Source of the DNA: Fragilaria crotonensis
Taxonomy: Eukaryota; Bacillariophyta; Fragilariophyceae; Fragilariales; Fragilariaceae
Assembly (NCBI GenBank): GCA_022925895.1
Contig: JAKSYS010000664.1
Location: forward strand, 1-34,236
Direction: 5' to 3'
Length of the DNA: 34,236 nt
The translations under genes and the position numbers were made by a program. Positions 1 to 10,607 of this stretch are shown here, in pieces. The notes beneath the pieces were generated by a model that did not search any database, was not told the DNA's origin, and saw nothing but the letters and a program-made list of their open reading frames with translations. How positions within the stretch are numbered: position 1 is the stretch's first letter; each line of letters begins with the position of its first letter.

Positions 1-334
1 ATATATCCTACTATACTATAAATAAATTGTTGTGCGTGTGTGCGTGCGTGCGTCCGTCTGTTACGGAGTATGACCACTCTGGGGTACTGGATCAAATGAA
101 TACTGTCTGAATTTTTTCACTACGGAGCTTCGCCAGGGTTGAGTACTGAAAGTAACAGTAACCAAGAAGCTTCGCCAGTATTGGTGCTTGGCCCCCATGA
201 ACGCAAATTTTTGATTACAAAAGCCATCCCTTACTCAAATAACGTTTTATTAACGGTGGGTGTTTGTTTTTGAAAAATAACGCAATTAACGGCGGGTTGC
301 GTCGTGAAGTTGTATTATTGGTGGTCATTGCACA

Positions 335-490
335 GTACTGTACGCTGGCTGTACTGTAGTCCCTGTTACGACTCTACATTGTACTCCAGTACCTCATACA
401 CTCACTCACTATAAGATGTACTCCGAGTACTGTACAGTATGGTACTGTACGCTGTACTGTAGACTCAGTACCTCATACACCTACAGTAAT
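335..490 (+). repeat. Short direct duplication upstream of the Helitron gene
   Basis: GTACTGTACGCT..GTACTGTAG followed by CAGTACCTCATACAC occurs at about 335-404 and again at about 451-481. The surroundings are rich in GTAC and AGTAC words. This is the leader of the Helitron coding region (166-546), and I see no gene in it. Confidence 0.6.
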
Positions 491-546
491 TGTACCGCTC
501 ACATAATTCCTTGCTTCCAATTCTTTCCAATCAGCATATAACCATT

Positions 547-3500
547 ATGTCACACCCAAGTAAACATTCACTATCAACAAAGCCAGCTGCCATTGCAGCA
601 AGGAAAAGGCGTGCCAAACTTCGCAACCTGTCCCAAGAAGAAGGTGGTGACCCTGTAGCTGCCACACAGATGGCCGCCATCACCACCAGGAACCGTGAGC
701 AGAAGAGACAAACACGTCTGGAGCACCTCCAGAGATCTCAAGAAGGTGACCCTGTTGCTGTCACACAGATGGCCACCATCACCACCAGGAACCGTGAGCA
801 GAAGAGACAAACACGTCTGGAGCGCCTCCAGAGATCTCAAGAAGGTGACCCTGTTGCTGTCACACAGATGGCTGCCATCACCACTCAGCACCAAGAGAAC
901 ATGAGACAAACACGTCTGGAGCGCCTCCAGAGATCTCAAGAAGGTGACCCTGTTGCTGCCACACAGATGGCTGCCATCACCACTCAGCACCAAGAGCAGA
1001 TGAGACAAACACGTCTGGAGCGCCTCAGAGATCTCAAGAAGGTGACCCTGTTGCTGCCACACAGATGGCTGCCATCACCACTCAGCACCAAGAGCACATG
1101 AGACAAACACGTCTGGAGCGCCTCCAGAGATCTCAAGAAGGTGACCCTGTAGCTGCCACACAGATGGCTGCCATCACCACTAGGAACCAAGAGCAGATGA
1201 GACAAACACGTCTGGAGCGCCTCCAGAGATCTCAAGAAGGTGACCCTGTTGCTGCCACACAGATGGCTGCCATCACCACTCAGCACCAAGAGCACATGAG
1301 ACAAACACGCCAAAGTTGCCAACGCACCAATGGCGCAGCCTATTCATCTGCTCCTGCTCCAGCACGTCATGTCCTTGGCCCATGCACAGTTGAATGTCAG
1401 GGCTGCTCTGCACTGCATTTTCCAAATGAATCAAGGTCTGAAAGGGGCTACTTTTCATCTTGCTGTGCCAAGGGCAAGGTATCTCTCCTCCCTCTCGATC
1501 CCACACCAAATGTGTTGATGGATCTTTTTCATGCACATGAATTGTTCATGCCACACATCCGTGCCTACAACTCTGCCTTGAGTTTTGCCTCAATAGGCGC
1601 TAATGTGGATGATGCTTTGATTGATAGGAGTTGTGGAATTTATACTTTTCGCATTCATGGCTCAATGTACCACCGGTTAGGATCATTGCTCCCAGAACCT
1701 GGACAGCATCCTGCTTTTGCACAACTCTATTTCTATGACACTAACCATGAGGTGGACAATCGTTTACATCATTTGAATACCTTGGACAGGAATACTTTGG
1801 TTTTATTGCAGCAAATGATTCAGAATCAAAACCGGCTGTATGGATTATTCAAGCAAGCTCTTGATGAGAAACCTTGGCCAGTAATACTGATGGTAATCAT
1901 GATGTTGAATTGCCTGGCCACAATGTTGCAATGCATATCCTGGATCAACCTGAATTGGACAACAGACGGTACAATGCACCAAGTTCCAGTGAGGTAGCTG
2001 TGATTCTTCCTGACGAAGGTTCAGGTAACCGTGATATTCAGTATTGCTTCGTGCTGGAGCAATTCAGTCAATCTCAGAGCTCCATCCCGACTATTCTCCA
2101 CTGGCATATGTACTCCTTTTTCCAACAGGCTCCCCAAGAGGCTGGCATCCTGGCATGATGCAAACTGGTCCAAATGCTACGACTCCACATTTGACAAGAT
2201 TAACTTGCCTCATGCATGCTGCATTTCGGCTTTTTATGCGACCTGCTGCTCAGTTCTCCAATCACCTTCACTTTGCAGGAAGCTGTTTCACCAATACATT
2301 GTGGACTGCTATGCCCAAGTGGAACAAGGCCGTCTTAATTTCATCCGTCTTAATCAACCAAGATTGCGTGCTGAACTTTATCAAGGCATTGCAGATGCTG
2401 TTGCTGGTGAGGATGTGACAAACACTCGACAGCTGGGGCGACGAATCATTCTGCCTTCATCTCACATTGGAAGTGCAAGAAACATGCACCAGCTTTGCCA
2501 GGATGCATTGGCAATTGTGCGCCGAATGGGCAAGCCAGACCTCTTTATTACAATGACAACCAATCCGCAGTGGCCAGAAGTTGTTGAAAACCTTCTTCCT
2601 GGCCAAACTGTAAATGACAGACCAGATTTGGTGGCACGAGTGTTCCATCTCAAATTTACAGAGATGATGTTTGACCTCCAGAGCGGCAAGTGCTTGGAAG
2701 GGTTGTGGCTGCTATCTACACCATCGAATTTCAGAAGCGAGGATTGCCACATGCACATGTACTGGTCATTTTGGCAGAGAATGACAAACCGCGCACAGAA
2801 TCTGACATTGACCATATTGTTTCAGCTGAGATCCCAGATGCATTGATAGATCCTGAACTTTTTGCAACTGTGAAGAGGTGTATGTTGCATGGGCCCTGTG
2901 GCACCAAAGTTTCCCCCAATCGATGGAAAAATTTGAAGTGTTGTAATAGTTCTACAAAGCCAGCAGGTGAATGCAAGGACAAGTATCCCCGGCCCTTTCA
3001 AGATGAGACAACACTCAATGATGATGGATTCCCTCAATATCATCGACGTGATGATGGAAGGACTGTAACTGTTCGAGGAGCTGAGTTGGACAACCGCTGG
3101 GTTGTGCCATATAATTGCCATCTTACCAAGAAGTATGATTGTCATATCAATGTTGAGGTGTGCAATTCAGTGCAGGCCGTCAAGTACCTCTACAAGTATG
3201 TATACAAGGGACACGACCGTGCTGCAGTCCAGATGGGGGGAAGATGTTGATGAGATCAAGCTCTATCTTGATGGACGTTATGTCTCTGCATCAGAGGCAT
3301 GCTGGCGCCTCTTCAGCCTTCGTCTACATTCAGAGAAGCCCAATGTGATGCGCCTAATGTTCCATCTTCCCAATCAGCAATCAGTGGTTTTTGAGGAAAA
3401 TGAAAATGTTGCTCAAGTGCTTGCAAGAGGACCACCCTGTACACAATTGACTGCCTGGTTGGACCTCAATCGGCATGATCAGTATGCTCGCCAGTTCCTT

Positions 3501-5575
3501 TATCATGACATCCCACAACACTACACATGGAAAAGTGCTGGTGTCGAGAAGTGCTGGGTACGACGCTCCAATCACCGGCAGACATTCCCCACTGTGTCTC
3601 GCCTCTACAGTGCTTCCCCTTCTTCTGGTGAGAGATACTTCCTGCGAAGGATGTTGACTGTAGTGAAAGGTGCAACAAGCTTTGAAGCTCTGAACCGTTG
3701 ATGATGTACTTTGTCCAACATTTCAAGATGCCTGTCGTACATTGGGTCTTCTAGATGATGATACTGAGTGGCATCGAGCCATGCAGGAAGCCACACAGAC
3801 ACTCTCCCCAGCAAGGCTCAGAAGACTTTTTGCAATCATCCTCTTCAACTGTGATGTCTCTGACCCAAGGTCACTCTATGACTCTCACTGGGCTGCCCTG
3901 TCAGAAGACTATGCACACCGTCAACCCAGCCTTAGTGAACAACACCTGCAGGACCTCCTTGTGCGTAAACTTGATGCCCTTCTGGGGATAATGCACAGCC
4001 GTTCTGTATTCGAATGGATACCATCCCTCCGCACACTTCTGGTTGAGGAGCATGGGAGTGCCATGGACAACAATTCAGTCAACCATTTGTTAGAATTGCA
4101 GCTGTCATCATCCAACACTGATATTCAACAGCAGCTGGATCGCCTCCCTCTCCTGAATCTTGAACAGCGTGCTATTTTTGATGCTGTACTTGCTTCTGTG
4201 AACAACAATGCTGGTACTGAAAATCAGAAAAATGTTTATTTTGTTGATGGACCTGCAGGCTCAGGTAAGACGGAGTTGTTCAGGATGATCCTTGCCAAGG
4301 TGCGCAGTGAAGGGAAGGTTGCCCTTGCAACGGCCATATCAGGCATTGCTGCCTCAAACTTTGCCCCTTTGGGCCGTACTCTGCACTATATATCCGGGCT
4401 TCCAATTCAATTATATGAAACATCCATGTGCAACCTATCAAAGAGAAGGCAGAAGTTATGAAGGTTGCAAAGATTTTGATCATTGATGAGATCACAATGC
4501 TTAAGGGTGTTGGTCTTGATGTTCTTTCACAGTCTCTTTGTGATTTACTTGAACGTAATGATGCTCCATTTGGTGGCTTGGTTGTCGTCATGGGTGGTGA
4601 CTTTCGTCAAGTGCTTCCCATACTACGCCATGCTGGAAGAGCTACCACTGTGCATTCAACTGTCCTACAATCCAAAGTCTGGCAAACATCATCTGTGAAT
4701 GTAATGCAACTCTCTGAAAATATGCGATTGCGAATGGACTTACAGAACACAAATGCTAACCCAGAGTTCCAAGAAGTACTTTCCCATTTTGCATCTTTCC
4801 TGTTGAGGATCGGCGAGGATATGGAGCCTTCCCCAATAAATCTACCATCTTATATATTCCAGCCTCAGGATACAAGCGAACTGGTTGAGCATGTGTTTGA
4901 TGATTTTTCTTCCAATGAACCAGCCTATTGGTCTGCGTGCTATTCTATGTCCTAAAAACAAAGATGTTCAAAGAATCAATGATATGGTAACCTCAAGGCT
5001 ACCTCATGATGAACATGTGTTTCTCAGTATTGACAACATCATATCTGAGGAACCTAATGATCCTGCACATACCCTCTATCCTCCTGAATTCCTGAACTCT
5101 TTGGAGCTATCTGGCCTTCCACCACATTGCCTCACTCTGAAAAAGGCATGTTGGTCATGCTGCTCGAAACCTATCAAGCACACTCAGCAATGGCACCCGT
5201 CTCATTGTTCGCCGTATCTCACAGTCTGTCCTCCAGTGTTTGATTCCTACCACTGCAGAAATTGTGGACATACCACGGATTGCTCTCCTATCACCTCAAG
5301 ATGAGCTGCCATTTGTCTTCAAACGACGTCAGTTTCCAGTTCAACCAGCATATGCAATGACGATCAACAAGAGTCAAGGTCAAACATTGCGAAGAGTTGG
5401 CATTTTCTTGCCACAAGGTGTATTTGCACATGGCCAGCTTTACGTTGCTCTCTCAAGAGTTCGTAACCCACATGATCTTTTCATATTTACTGATGGTCAT
5501 CTTCTGCACAACATTGTTTATAAGGAGGTCCTGATATCAAAACTGTGCCCTCAGTATCATCAACAGGATTTGTAA
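547..5575 (+). pseudogene. Helitron replication initiator/helicase (Rep-Pif1), frameshifted
   Basis: Rolling-circle transposase: the HUH Rep domain nicks and joins DNA, and the Pif1-type helicase unwinds it. ATG 547 (MSHPSKHS) is preferred over ATG 490 because it directly precedes the basic repeat region. Order: 33-residue repeats (646-1309); a CxxC..H..CC segment ending in GKVSLLPL (about 1395-1490); Helitron_like_N (about 2280-3250) with the HUH motif PHAH at 2747-2758 and the catalytic Y-x3-Y at 3185-3199; then the helicase with Walker A GPAGSGKT (4249-4272), Walker B IIDEI (about 4479-4493), GGDFRQVLP (about 4591) and the C-terminal TINKSQGQT and HGQLYVALSRVR (about 5361-5465). The reading frame shifts near 1026, 1885, 2045, 2280, 2690, 3235, 3710, 4430, 4925, 5142 and 5165, yet in-frame stops are almost absent. 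Catalytic motifs are all present. As given it cannot make one protein; if homopolymer errors are the cause, the copy could be intact. Confidence 0.9.
646..1309 (+). repeat. 99-bp coding tandem repeat, about 6.7 units
   Basis: Units start at 646, 745, 844, 943, 1041, 1140 and 1239, each opening with GGTGACCCTG. Each encodes 33 residues of the pattern GDPVAATQMAAITT...RQTRLERLQRSQE. The charged RQTRLERLQ core resembles the repeated E/R-rich segments found at the N-termini of many Helitron proteins. The fourth unit is 98 bp because one C is missing in CGCCTCAGAG (about 1026), and this shifts the frame for the rest of the repeat. Confidence 0.95.
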
Positions 5576-5714
5576 ACAACTTCAATACTGTGTATTTTGG
5601 CAATCTAAATTAGCAAATTTCTATGAATTTGTCACTTTTTTCCTCATCTAATTGTGTTGTAAAACACATCATTTGCAGCACGCTTGCCACTACACACAAC
5701 CGTGCACAACCCAT

Positions 5715-5810
5715 ACCGTACATGTATTCCAAAAGTCCGACCGATTGGGAGGCGTGGGTTTTTTCGTTTTTACCGTACACGTATTCCAAAAGTCCGACCA
5801 ATTGGGAGGC
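5715..5810 (+). repeat. 39-bp direct repeat at the Helitron 3' end
   Basis: The segment beginning ACCGTACATGTATTCC and ending GATTGGGAGGC (5715-5753) recurs at 5772-5810 with two substitutions. The period is 57 bp. The second copy runs directly into the terminal ACCCACTAG. Each copy contains a near-palindromic CCAATTGG or CCGATTGG core. It may replace or form the terminator structure of the element. Confidence 0.85.
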
Positions 5811-5819
5811 ACCCACTAG

Positions 5820-6118
5820 TAATAATGAAATATAAAGCATGTAAAATGTAGATTTGGTGATGCACCAGTTTGTGTTCTCTTTTGGGGTTGGCTGGCGATT
5901 GCAATTCCCATTTATATGTCCGCGGAACATTCGACAATGACCGAAGAACAATGACGCAAATACTTACGAGAACGCGAACGCGAAGCGTGACTCAATCGTG
6001 CAAAAGAGAACCGAACCGTGACTCACTGATCAACGACGGCAGACGCCAGCACTGTAGCTTTTCTTTTAACCGCGTTGTGTTGAGTGTCAAGTTTGTCTTG
6101 GTTCTTTTATCCTTTATT
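5820..6118. other. Noncoding flank after the Helitron
   Basis: No recognisable gene. It contains a short stretch of alternating ACGCGAACGCG-type words near 5970 and short ORFs without family resemblance. Confidence 0.5.
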
Positions 6119-6837
6119 CAGTACCACCAAAAAACTGCTTAGAACCAATAATATCACTTAGAACCAATAAACGCGTCAAAATCCGTATCCCCTACACAAA
6201 AGTTGCTCAAATTATGTTTTTCCCCAAGAATATGTATGAGGACCTCATTCCTTCATTCATCCTATGGCATACAGCCTTCGTCTACTTGCAGGAAAGTGAG
6301 GTTGAGTGAGCGGTCGCTTCAATATTTCACACTGTATTTTGGCAATTGAGCTCAAATCCAGCTCACGGTTTTAGCACATCGAGGTGGGCTTCCCATGAAT
6401 GCTCGGAGTATTTTTTTCACTGTAGCGATTTTTATAGAAACGCGTGACACACGATACCGCGCCGTATTTTTCTTGTAGTCCAACGTTTGTGGTACAAGAC
6501 ACACGTGGCTACCAGCGTAACAGTAGACCGAAAATTACATCGATTGTGGGCGAACGTGTGAAAAAGATTACGCGCGCACATATAAATTTTTCCTCATGCA
6601 TGTGTATATTTTTATGTATCACTTAGAACCAATAATCTCTAAGCGAGGCGATGAAATCGTTCCATTCCTTGATGAATATCTGCTCCAGTACAAGATTGAT
6701 TCAATTGTAATGTGGAGAACTATACGGAGAAGAAGTTGTAACGGAACGGAGATAGAGTGCGAAGCTTGAAGGAATAGATAAATTGAGTCGTAACATGCGT
6801 TAAATTATTGGTTCTAAGCAGTGTTTAGGTGGTAGTG
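6119..6837. mobile_element. 0.7-kb inverted-repeat (MITE-like) element
   Basis: Imperfect 34-bp terminal inverted repeats at 6119-6152 and 6804-6837 share a perfect 19-bp core, ACTGCTTAGAACCAATAAT. A shorter copy, ATCACTTAGAACCAATAA, appears as a direct repeat inside at 6153-6170 and 6618-6635, hinting at a nested or composite structure. No transposase is encoded and no clear target duplication is seen, so the superfamily is undetermined. Confidence 0.6.
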
Positions 6838-7498
6838 TGCTGGCTGATCTGCACTGAAGGCATAGCTGCTAATAGCCTCCTCCTACTGTCGCGACGCGGG
6901 TCCTAACCGTATGATATGTGTGAAACTTTCAACCCTCAGGCCTACCAGTACTTTACTTTTTATCAAAACTTGGCTAGCTACTTGGTAGCTCTAGACTCAC
7001 ACTGCTCGCGGCGACCGGTGATGGTGTACAGGTTTGCCGATGCCCGTGTGGTGTAACTCTTGTAATGTTGGTGTGAACAATTGGTGTGGTGTGAACAACA
7101 GTGGTAACATGAACAAATTGCTTTCGATACGTAACAAATGTACTAGAAAATTGATAGAGATTTCCAATTTAATGCGTAGCTAGTGTACTGGACCAAACGT
7201 AGAGACTCCAACAGCATGAAGTGGGACTTCGAACACAGAATACAAAAAAACTAGAAGCTTCCTAGGAATTGATAAGAAACTTTGGTAACAAGATCGATAC
7301 ATAGGATATATTAATCGCATACGAATGTTTGATTGCAAATGCGGAGAGTTTAACTCCCCAGGAAGGTCCGGCCCAAGCACGTTTTGTGATTAACAAGATG
7401 TACCTTAAGGATGTGCGCGCCAGCCAATGACCGGCCGGCGTGATGAGAGCTTGTTAGGATCTGTGTTGTATCATTTGAGCTGGCAAGGTTCAGCACAA
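6838..7498. other. Noncoding interval
   Basis: No coding region that I can support. The short minus-strand ORF at 7180-7380 has no recognisable feature. Confidence 0.4.
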
Positions 7499-7760
7499 AT
7501 GTCAGCAGATTTCTTTTTTGTCAGCAAATGTCAGCAGATTTGCTTTTCGTCAGCGCATGTCAGCAAACTTGATTCTCGTCAGCAAATGTCAGAAGATGTC
7601 AGCATCACCGTAGCTTTTGTACTGGAAAAAACTTGCTTGTTTTTGTCATCATATGTCAGAAAATGTCAGCAGATTTGATTTTTGTCAGCAGATTTCAGCA
7701 AATTCGTTTTCTGTCAGCGGATGTCAGCAGATCTGTCTTTTTGTCAGCAAGTGTCAGCAA
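7499..7760. repeat. 29-bp minisatellite (ATGTCAGCAGATTTG family)
   Basis: Degenerate 29-bp units start at 7499, 7528, 7557, 7663, 7692 and 7721, built from ATGTCAGCAGATTT, a short T-rich stretch and GTCAGCAA. Two collapsed 10-bp units (ATGTCAGAAG, ATGTCAGAAA) and a unique stretch of about 55 bp interrupt the array. The period is not a multiple of three, so the ORFs through it (7427-7678, 7617-7964) are probably not proteins. Confidence 0.85.
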
Positions 7761-8538
7761 AACAAAGATGACGCTGGCATAACCAGTCTAGCACCAGCCA
7801 GACACAGAACGGAAATGATTTTCGCCTCCGGCCAGCGTGTATTCAACCTTGATTCACGACTAAGCGTGTATTGCCGGACCTTCCAGAAGACATGTGTCGC
7901 ACAAGTAAAGAAATTGCTATTTAGAAGAAATGATTTCTATTTATTTTTTAGTTTAGAAATGTGAGGACTTCAAGTCCCATTTCCACGGTAAGCAAAACTA
8001 TGGCAGGGATGCACATGTATGAATCTTGAATACACTTAATAGTGTGATTAAATACATATATGTTATATTCGTTCTGTATAACTATCACAAGTAATATGTC
8101 CGAGGCAGTACAAGCTTGTCATATAAACATGTGTGACCGGCAACAAACAATATACAGATGTGCACAGCAGTACACAGTACACAGTACCCCAAAGATACCA
8201 TACAGTATTACTCTAGCTACTGCTACTTACTACAGTACTACAGTACGGTATTTCTACCACGGCATTGCAGTGTAGTTCTACGTTCGTGTGCACTTCCTAA
8301 CTATGGTACGGTTATTACAGTGTGATTACATATGGATAAGTAGTTTTTTAAGTGGATGCACTTATTGAGCAATGCATGTGCCCTTCGCTCAAAAGTCTTG
8401 AAAATATTTCTTTTGAATAATTTAGTTCATAAAGAAATACATACATAAAACACAGATTTCAAGGGCGTTGAATTTTTACAAGACCAACACACAAAGCACC
8501 ATCCCGCAAGATGCAGCACAATCATCTTTGACAACAGT
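7761..8538. other. Noncoding interval with AGTAC-rich tract
   Basis: No gene recognised. 8170-8250 is enriched in CAGTACACAGTAC and TACTACAGTACTAC words. Confidence 0.4.
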
Positions 8539-8576
8539 TGTCAACAAGCAACAAGAGATCTTGTTGCTTGTTGACA
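8539..8576. repeat. Perfect 38-bp hairpin
   Basis: Arms TGTCAACAAGCAACAAGA (8539-8556) and its exact reverse complement (8559-8576) are separated by only GA. It lies about 75 bp upstream of the first ATG of the broken gene at 8652. Such a tight perfect palindrome may be a recent fold-back or a transposon footprint; its function is unknown. Confidence 0.9.
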
Positions 8577-8651
8577 GTTGACTACAACACACCCGACGAG
8601 CCTGCCATACTATAGCTTGCTCTGCTTGGTGTGTACCCGCAGTCAACCAAG

Positions 8652-9937
8652 ATGTTGTCGAGCGCGGGGCGACGAGGCTCTAATCAAGGTGCTGGTGGCA
8701 GTTGTGATCATGGACATGGAAGGGGTGCTGGGCCTCCAAATGCAGTGCCAGCTACAGTTAGTGGGCAATCTTCAAACTGGCAAGGAATAGGATCACCATC
8801 GCCTTCTGGCGATTCGCAAATGATACGACGGAGTCAAACAGCAACGTTGTTGCCAAAAACCCGCAGTCAACAAGCTGCAACAGTGTTGCCAAGAACCAGC
8901 AGTCAACAAGCTGCAGCATTGTCGCCCATGACCCGCAGTCAAGCTGCAGCATTGTCGCCCATGACCCGTAGCTAGTCAAGCTGCAACAGCTGGTCGACAT
9001 GCTGGTTTCACGAATCCAGGAAGTGGAGTTGGAGGAATGTCTAGTAGATCACAAGAACAGGTACGACAACAAGAGCAATGATATCTTGAACAACTTCAAC
9101 GACGATTTCAAGAACAACAACAGCGACAACGTTGTTCAACAACATTAATGACGCGCTGAAAAGGCATAGAAATAATGTCATCAAAACCATCAAACAACTA
9201 TTTAGAGGTGAGGAACGTGCATATTGCTCCGGATGTGGTGGTAACTGTGCTTGAGTTTCTGTAGCTACTCACAACTACTATTCTACAGATAAAATCTTTG
9301 GGCAAGATGGATATGCTGTTGCGTTTGAACTTAATCAGATTGCTGGAATGAGGAGTCCAGCTACTAAAGATACATTGACTTCCTTGACTGCCTTGTCAAG
9401 GCTGTCGTCGAGTACAGCAAGTACATGGAGAATCGCAGCACAAGGCAGCCTCTGAGTCAGTGGTTCACACTGACGGACGAGGCCTTCCTGATGGTGTGCA
9501 TCAAATGGTACATGACAAAGTGGAGGCATGATTGGATGGTACAGAGAATGGGACCTCCAGCCACACTACCACCTCGCGATAGTTCTCCACAATTCTATGA
9601 GGCAAGGTACACTGGAAAAGCTTACGGAACGAAAAGAAGTTGGTCGAAGGAAGGGCTAGAGCGTTTCAACGCATTAATGATTGATGTGTTTCGCAACCGT
9701 CAAGAACATGGAGCAGCATTCGATGCTGAATTCTTGGAGGAAATGAAGTTCAGGTATGCTTCTGGAATTGATGCAGCAAGCGGACAATCTGCAGAAGAAG
9801 CAGAGGTAATTCCTGTGGCGACTGCTCAGCCAACAATTGTCTACAATGATTTCAATATGGAATTGTTATTCGCACATGCAAACATCACTGGAGGTGCAGG
9901 GATGAATGGAGAGCCGCAACCTGACGATGGAGTTTGA
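8652..9937 (+). pseudogene. Broken intron-containing gene, unknown function (diatom-type repeat family)
   Basis: No function recognised. It starts at ATG 8652 with a Gly/Ser/Arg-rich N-terminus, then short tandem repeats of the type SQQAAALSPMTR (8850-8970) interrupted by a stop at 8973-8975, then a Gln/Arg-rich stretch (about 9030-9150). The coding frame reads FNNINDALKRHRNNVIK (from about 9134), pauses at a GT-AG intron (9208-9288, GTGAGG...TTCTACAG) and resumes with DKIFGQDGYAVAFELNQ. A frameshift near 9367 leads to the 9425-9937 ORF, with a Trp-rich segment (WFTL...KWYMTKWRHDW) and WSKEGLERFN, a motif I associate with multi-copy hypothetical proteins of diatoms. The C-terminus is acidic. 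Its multiple breaks suggest a dead copy, perhaps transposon-borne. Confidence 0.6.
9208..9288 (+). other. Predicted 81-bp GT-AG intron
   Basis: Donor AGAG|GTGAGG, acceptor TTCTACAG|AT. Splicing joins LFR to DKIFGQ without changing the reading frame of the flanking coding segments, which is the main evidence. Branch point not identified. Confidence 0.7.
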
Positions 9938-10236
9938 GGAGTATCAGTTTGATAATGCTAGCTAGTGTGCTGGCAACAACACACAGTAGTAGTAGTACAG
10001 TACTGTGCCAGCTTAGCGCTTGAAATATTTGCGGGAAAGTTTGAAATGTCAAGCCACATGGAGGGGGACAAAGCCTTTGTACAGAATTATGTAAAAAACA
10101 TTGTAGCTACATTCTTCTGCAGTAATTTCACTTGTTGTACATAAATATCTAGAAATTTTCTAAATAAAGGCCAACGATAAATGTGAGAAATATATCTATA
10201 TTTATTTATAAGGCATCAAAAATAATAATTCAGACT

Positions 10237-10260
10237 CCAGAGATTTGGCCCCCCTGATGC
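10237..10260. repeat. 24-bp sequence shared with 26069-26092
   Basis: CCAGAGATTTGGCC followed by CCCCTGATGC here, and the same with one substitution at 26069-26092. The two flanking contexts differ, so this is either the only conserved part of a dispersed repeat or a piece of a common coding motif. Confidence 0.75.
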
Positions 10261-10379
10261 CCTCAGTTATGGGAGCAACAATTGAATTTGAGATCAGCTC
10301 TCATTGATAATCCTTGTCACATGACCCAGACAACAAAACAATTGAACCAATGAGAGCAAGCACAATGAATCCAGGAAAA

Positions 10380-10595
10380 ACTAAATCAATGGCATCATTA
10401 TCTTCATCTTTTGACTATCAGCATCCCTTGTATTCTTGTCAAGATTTTCACTTAAATCTGACTCCACCTGCCACTCTTTAGATTCATTGCTACCAGTAGG
10501 GTCATTTTGTCCATTTTCCCATGTTTTCTACCTCACACAAAGAGGTACTAGCTAGTCTTCAAATTGCATTCCCAAGGGAAGATTGCCACTTTGCA
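10380..10595 (-). pseudogene. Short decayed coding remnant
   Basis: On the minus strand, frames here read HDLLQSGNLPLGMQF and then QNDPTGSNESKEWQVES with stops and shifts between them. It appears to continue the remnant upstream at 10608-10911. Family unknown; noted because the residue composition looks protein-like. Confidence 0.3.
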
Positions 10596-10607
10596 GCAAG
10601 TCATGAC

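Larger units (their letters stand above)
6..5819 (+). mobile_element. Helitron (rolling-circle transposon), near-complete, 5.8 kb
   Basis: The 5' end reads A|TCCTACTATACTATAAAT from base 6, which matches the TC start and the TA-rich, then GTCCGTCTGT-like left ends common in Helitrons. The 3' end reads ACCCACTAG at 5811-5819 followed by T, fitting the CTRR|T rule and insertion between A (5) and T (5820). The same 5' segment (about 6-165) and the same ACCCACTAG|T end occur on the minus strand in the 462-bp element at 11678-12139, which supports both termini. Between them lies one long Rep/helicase coding region in the expected orientation. No target duplication is expected for Helitrons. I could not find a convincing GC-rich hairpin just before the 3' end; a 39-bp direct duplication occupies that place. 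Confidence 0.8.

Noticed and set aside
574-1062. Minus-strand ORFs through the 99-bp repeat.
   Set aside because: They are shadows of the plus-strand Helitron repeat: Leu/Ser-rich, and open only because the repeat period is a multiple of three.
7499-7760. CRISPR-like array of 29-bp repeats.
   Set aside because: Units are directly adjacent without unique spacers and are degenerate, and the context is a eukaryotic transposon-rich locus.
7427-7964. ORFs across the 29-bp minisatellite.
   Set aside because: The period is not divisible by three, so successive units are read in different frames; no conserved protein results.
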